A stretch of DNA of 64,000 bases from Actinomyces faecalis. Lineage in GTDB: Bacteria; Actinomycetota; Actinomycetes; Actinomycetales; Actinomycetaceae. The notes beneath the pieces were generated by a model, which was not told the origin of the DNA, did not search any database, and saw nothing but the letters and a program-made list of their open reading frames with translations. Made by a program: the position numbers and the translations under genes. Location of the stretch: positions 62,001-126,000 of the forward strand of contig NZ_CP063418.1 in NCBI RefSeq assembly GCF_013184985.2, in the 5' to 3' direction. Of the stretch, positions 62,146 through 64,000 are shown in pieces; the first letter of the stretch is position 1, and every line of letters starts with the position of its first letter.

Positions 62146-63390
62146 TCAGTGTGCCGGCGGCGGCTGGAGGCGCCGAGCTCCGGCGGAGTAGGTCTCAGCC
62201 AGGACCAGGCAGGCGGCTCCGGTCGCGGCGTCGCGTGCTCCCAGAGGGGAGGAGATGGCGTGGATCGGGCGGTGCTCACCGTAGAAGACCCGTTGGGACA
62301 AGGGCAGGTTGAGCAGGGGCTCCATCTGCTTCTGCATGACCGGCCAGCGTGGGCCGCCGATGACCAGGGTGTCGAGCTCGAGCAGCTCGGAGAGCACGGT
62401 CGTGACGCGGACGATGACGTCCGCGGCCTGGGATAGGACGTGCTGGGCAACGGCTTCGCCTTGCTCAGCGAGTTCGAGCAACCGGGCGAAGATCGCGCGC
62501 TTCCCTTCCGGGCTAGGGTCGAGGAGGTCTCCGGGTAGGTGAAGCCCGAGCGTGCGTGCATGCTCGATCATCTCCTTCTCGCCGAGGCTGACGCCAAGGC
62601 AGCCGCGCTGGCCGCAGGGGCAGGGCAATCCGCAGGAGCTGCCGGACAGGTGGCCAGCCTCGCCGGCGTTGCCGCTGCGGCCGCGCCACACCTGCCCGTC
62701 AAGGACGGCGGTGAGTGCGACTCCGGCCCCGATGTACAGGAACATGAAGCTGTCGGAACCGGTGCCCGGCGTGGTGGGCCGGCGCCACAGGTGGGCCTGG
62801 GCGGCAGCGTTGACGTCCTTGTCCAGCAAGGTCGGCGAGCGCGTGAGGTGGGCGAGCCGCGACCTGAGGGGGAAGTCCTGCCAGGAGGGCAGCAGGGGTG
62901 GGCGCGTCATGCGCCCGTCCTCGATGGGGCCGGGGGTCGCGATGCCGATTCCCAGCATCCGTTCCCGAGGCTGGTTGGTACGGGCGATCGCCTTCTCGGT
63001 CTGTGCGGCGATCTCGGTCAGGGACCGGGAGGGGTTGTCCGGAAAGGGAAGAGGCTGGTAGTGCTCGTACAGAAGGTTCCCGCGCAGGTCGACGGCGACG
63101 ACCTCGAGTGCCGAGGGGTCGACGTGCACGCCGACGGCGAAGCGTCCGTGCGGGTTGAGCTGGATGGTCGTGCCAGGACGTCCGCGTCCCTCTGGGGCCA
63201 CGGTCCCGGTCTCCAGGACGAGGTCGTGCTTGAGCAGGTACCGCACCACATTGGAGACCGTCTGTGGTGACAGGTGGGTGAGGCGCACGATATCGGCACG
63301 GGTGAGGCTCTCAGCGTGGCGGATCGTGTCCAGAACCAGTGAGCGATTGACCTCCGCCTGACGGGGAGGGCTGTGGGGTTCCCTGGTCAT
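62146..63390 (-). CDS. ROK-family transcriptional regulator of mannoside locus
   Basis: A 414-residue protein: residues 10-70 are a winged helix (SLTRADIVRLTHLSPQTVSN), the rest a ROK sugar-kinase-like domain with GIGIATPGPI, GAGVALTAVLDG and the zinc motif GHLSGSSCGLPCPCGQRGCLG reduced to its core CPCGQRGC. ROK repressors sense a sugar or phosphosugar through the kinase fold. It lies upstream of the binding-protein gene on the same strand and diverges from the sugar isomerase gene, so it probably controls both. DNA target not known; CACACC-TT-GGTGTG in the divergent promoter is a candidate. Confidence 0.87.
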   Translation of the reverse strand: MTREPHSPPRQAEVNRSLVLDTIRHAESLTRADIVRLTHLSPQTVSNVVRYLLKHDLVLETGTVAPEGRGRPGTTIQLNPHGRFAVGVHVDPSALEVVAVDLRGNLLYEHYQPLPFPDNPSRSLTEIAAQTEKAIARTNQPRERMLGIGIATPGPIEDGRMTRPPLLPSWQDFPLRSRLAHLTRSPTLLDKDVNAAAQAHLWRRPTTPGTGSDSFMFLYIGAGVALTAVLDGQVWRGRSGNAGEAGHLSGSSCGLPCPCGQRGCLGVSLGEKEMIEHARTLGLHLPGDLLDPSPEGKRAIFARLLELAEQGEAVAQHVLSQAADVIVRVTTVLSELLELDTLVIGGPRWPVMQKQMEPLLNLPLSQRVFYGEHRPIHAISSPLGARDAATGAACLVLAETYSAGARRLQPPPAH

Positions 63391-63434
63391 CTTCCTGGCT
63401 GCTCCTGGTTACGGGGAGCGATGCGGTGCATCCT

Positions 63435-63448
63435 CACACCTTGGTGTG
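63435..63448. promoter_or_regulatory. Palindromic site in ROK/isomerase divergent promoter
   Basis: CACACC-TT-GGTGTG, perfect 6-bp arms, 45 bp upstream of the ROK start and 115 bp upstream of the isomerase start. Confidence 0.45.
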
Positions 63449-63562
63449 GGTCCTATTGTGCCCTGTCTGTCTGAGGTCGAGATCATGCATGGCTGAGTTA
63501 CTGTTCAGCATGAAGGCGTCGTGTCGGCGACCCCGCGAGCAATGCGAAGTCGAGGAGGACTC

Positions 63563-64000
63563 ATGGGACTGGGATGGTTTGGCGCGCCGGAGCACAACCG
63601 CTGGCTGGCTGAGGAGACGCACGCGCTGCTGCGCTACGGGCGCGCTGCGTGCGTGCCGGCAGGATTCGGCTGGATCGGTTCTGACGGCACGCTCGACACG
63701 AGCCACCCGGTCGAGCTGTGGATCACTGGTCGCATGACCTTTGCCTTCTCACTCGGTGCCCTCATGGGCGTTCCCGGGTGCCGTCGCTACGCCGACCACG
63801 GTGTACGGGCCCTGTCCAAGGTCCTGCGGGACTACGAGCACGGCGGGTGGCACTCGGCCGTACGTCACGAGCTGGACGAGGACGGGCACGGCGTGCCCGT
63901 GGACGCGAACCAGCGTAAGGAGTGCTACCAGAACGCCTTCGTCATGCTCGCGGCGGCGACTGCGACCGCGGCTGACCGCCCGGGTGCCCAGGAGCTGCTG
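63563..64000 (+). CDS. AGE-family sugar epimerase/isomerase, 3' end outside window
   Basis: The frame opens at ATG 63563 (GAGGAGG 4 nt upstream) and is still open at the window edge after 146 codons. MGLGWFGAPEHNRWLAEETH, SHPVELWITGRMTFAFSLG and QRKECYQNAFVMLAAA match the N-terminal part of the N-acylglucosamine 2-epimerase superfamily, (alpha/alpha)6 barrel enzymes, closest in pattern to YihS/mannose isomerase. It would convert mannose released by the GH38 enzyme to fructose, completing an alpha-mannoside route. Substrate preference is inferred from context. Confidence 0.82.
   Translation, partial: MGLGWFGAPEHNRWLAEETHALLRYGRAACVPAGFGWIGSDGTLDTSHPVELWITGRMTFAFSLGALMGVPGCRRYADHGVRALSKVLRDYEHGGWHSAVRHELDEDGHGVPVDANQRKECYQNAFVMLAAATATAADRPGAQELL

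Overview
The window is high-GC DNA with dense, short-spaced genes, GTG as well as ATG starts, and many Actinobacteria-typical families (DUF5926, YwiC-like, LPG-synthase-type membrane proteins, CsoR/CopZ/CopA, sugar ABC operons lacking their own ATPase). It looks like a chromosomal segment of an Actinomyces-like member of the Actinomycetaceae; that placement is inference from gene content only. No rRNA, tRNA, CRISPR array, phage or IS element was seen.

Layout. 0-3.5 kb: end of a split transketolase, facing a nucleoside hydrolase + MFS operon, suggesting nucleoside/ribose use. 3.8-6.3 kb: two overlapping CrcB fluoride-channel genes behind a DUF2079 membrane protein. 6.3-12.1 kb: CycA-type amino-acid permease, AbiEi/DUF559-like protein, tdh-kbl threonine-to-glycine operon, inositol-phosphatase family enzyme. 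12.2-14.9 kb: large membrane / kinase-like / LPG-synthase fusion. 14.9-19.2 kb: LacI regulator divergent from a sugar ABC operon, with a TTCAACGTTGAA operator between. 19.3-22.7 kb: csoR-copZ-copA copper operon with two CsoR-type operators. 22.7-36 kb: mostly housekeeping (purB, pepC, aminotransferase, pgm, RidA) plus a WXG-like small protein translationally coupled to an alpha/beta hydrolase. 36-42 kb: accessory island with a SMP-30 lactonase, Vsr nickase, C5-cytosine methyltransferase, a putative restriction endonuclease with a duplicated N-terminal domain, a 0.9-kb repeat-filled non-coding stretch and a frameshifted O-acetyltransferase. 42.5-55.7 kb: DHA2 efflux pump, GT2, a phosphatase-like polytopic protein, fructosamine kinase, pheA, lipid kinase, oxyR, and a serS-HAD-lipoprotein operon. 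55.8-64 kb: alpha-mannoside locus (GH38, ABC permeases and binding protein, ROK regulator, start of an AGE-family sugar isomerase).

Three window-wide patterns go beyond the gene list. (1) At least twelve genes have a TANNNT hexamer exactly 6 or 7 nt before the start codon, the signature of leaderless transcripts; in three same-strand pairs the upstream gene's stop codon forms the first three bases of that hexamer and the gap is exactly 9 nt. (2) A palindrome built on CTGAACAGTCG occurs three times (3.6, 32.7, 40.9 kb). (3) A two-copy direct repeat of about 225 bp brackets the third palindrome next to the restriction-modification genes. A perfect 62-bp zero-loop palindrome also separates the first two convergent genes.
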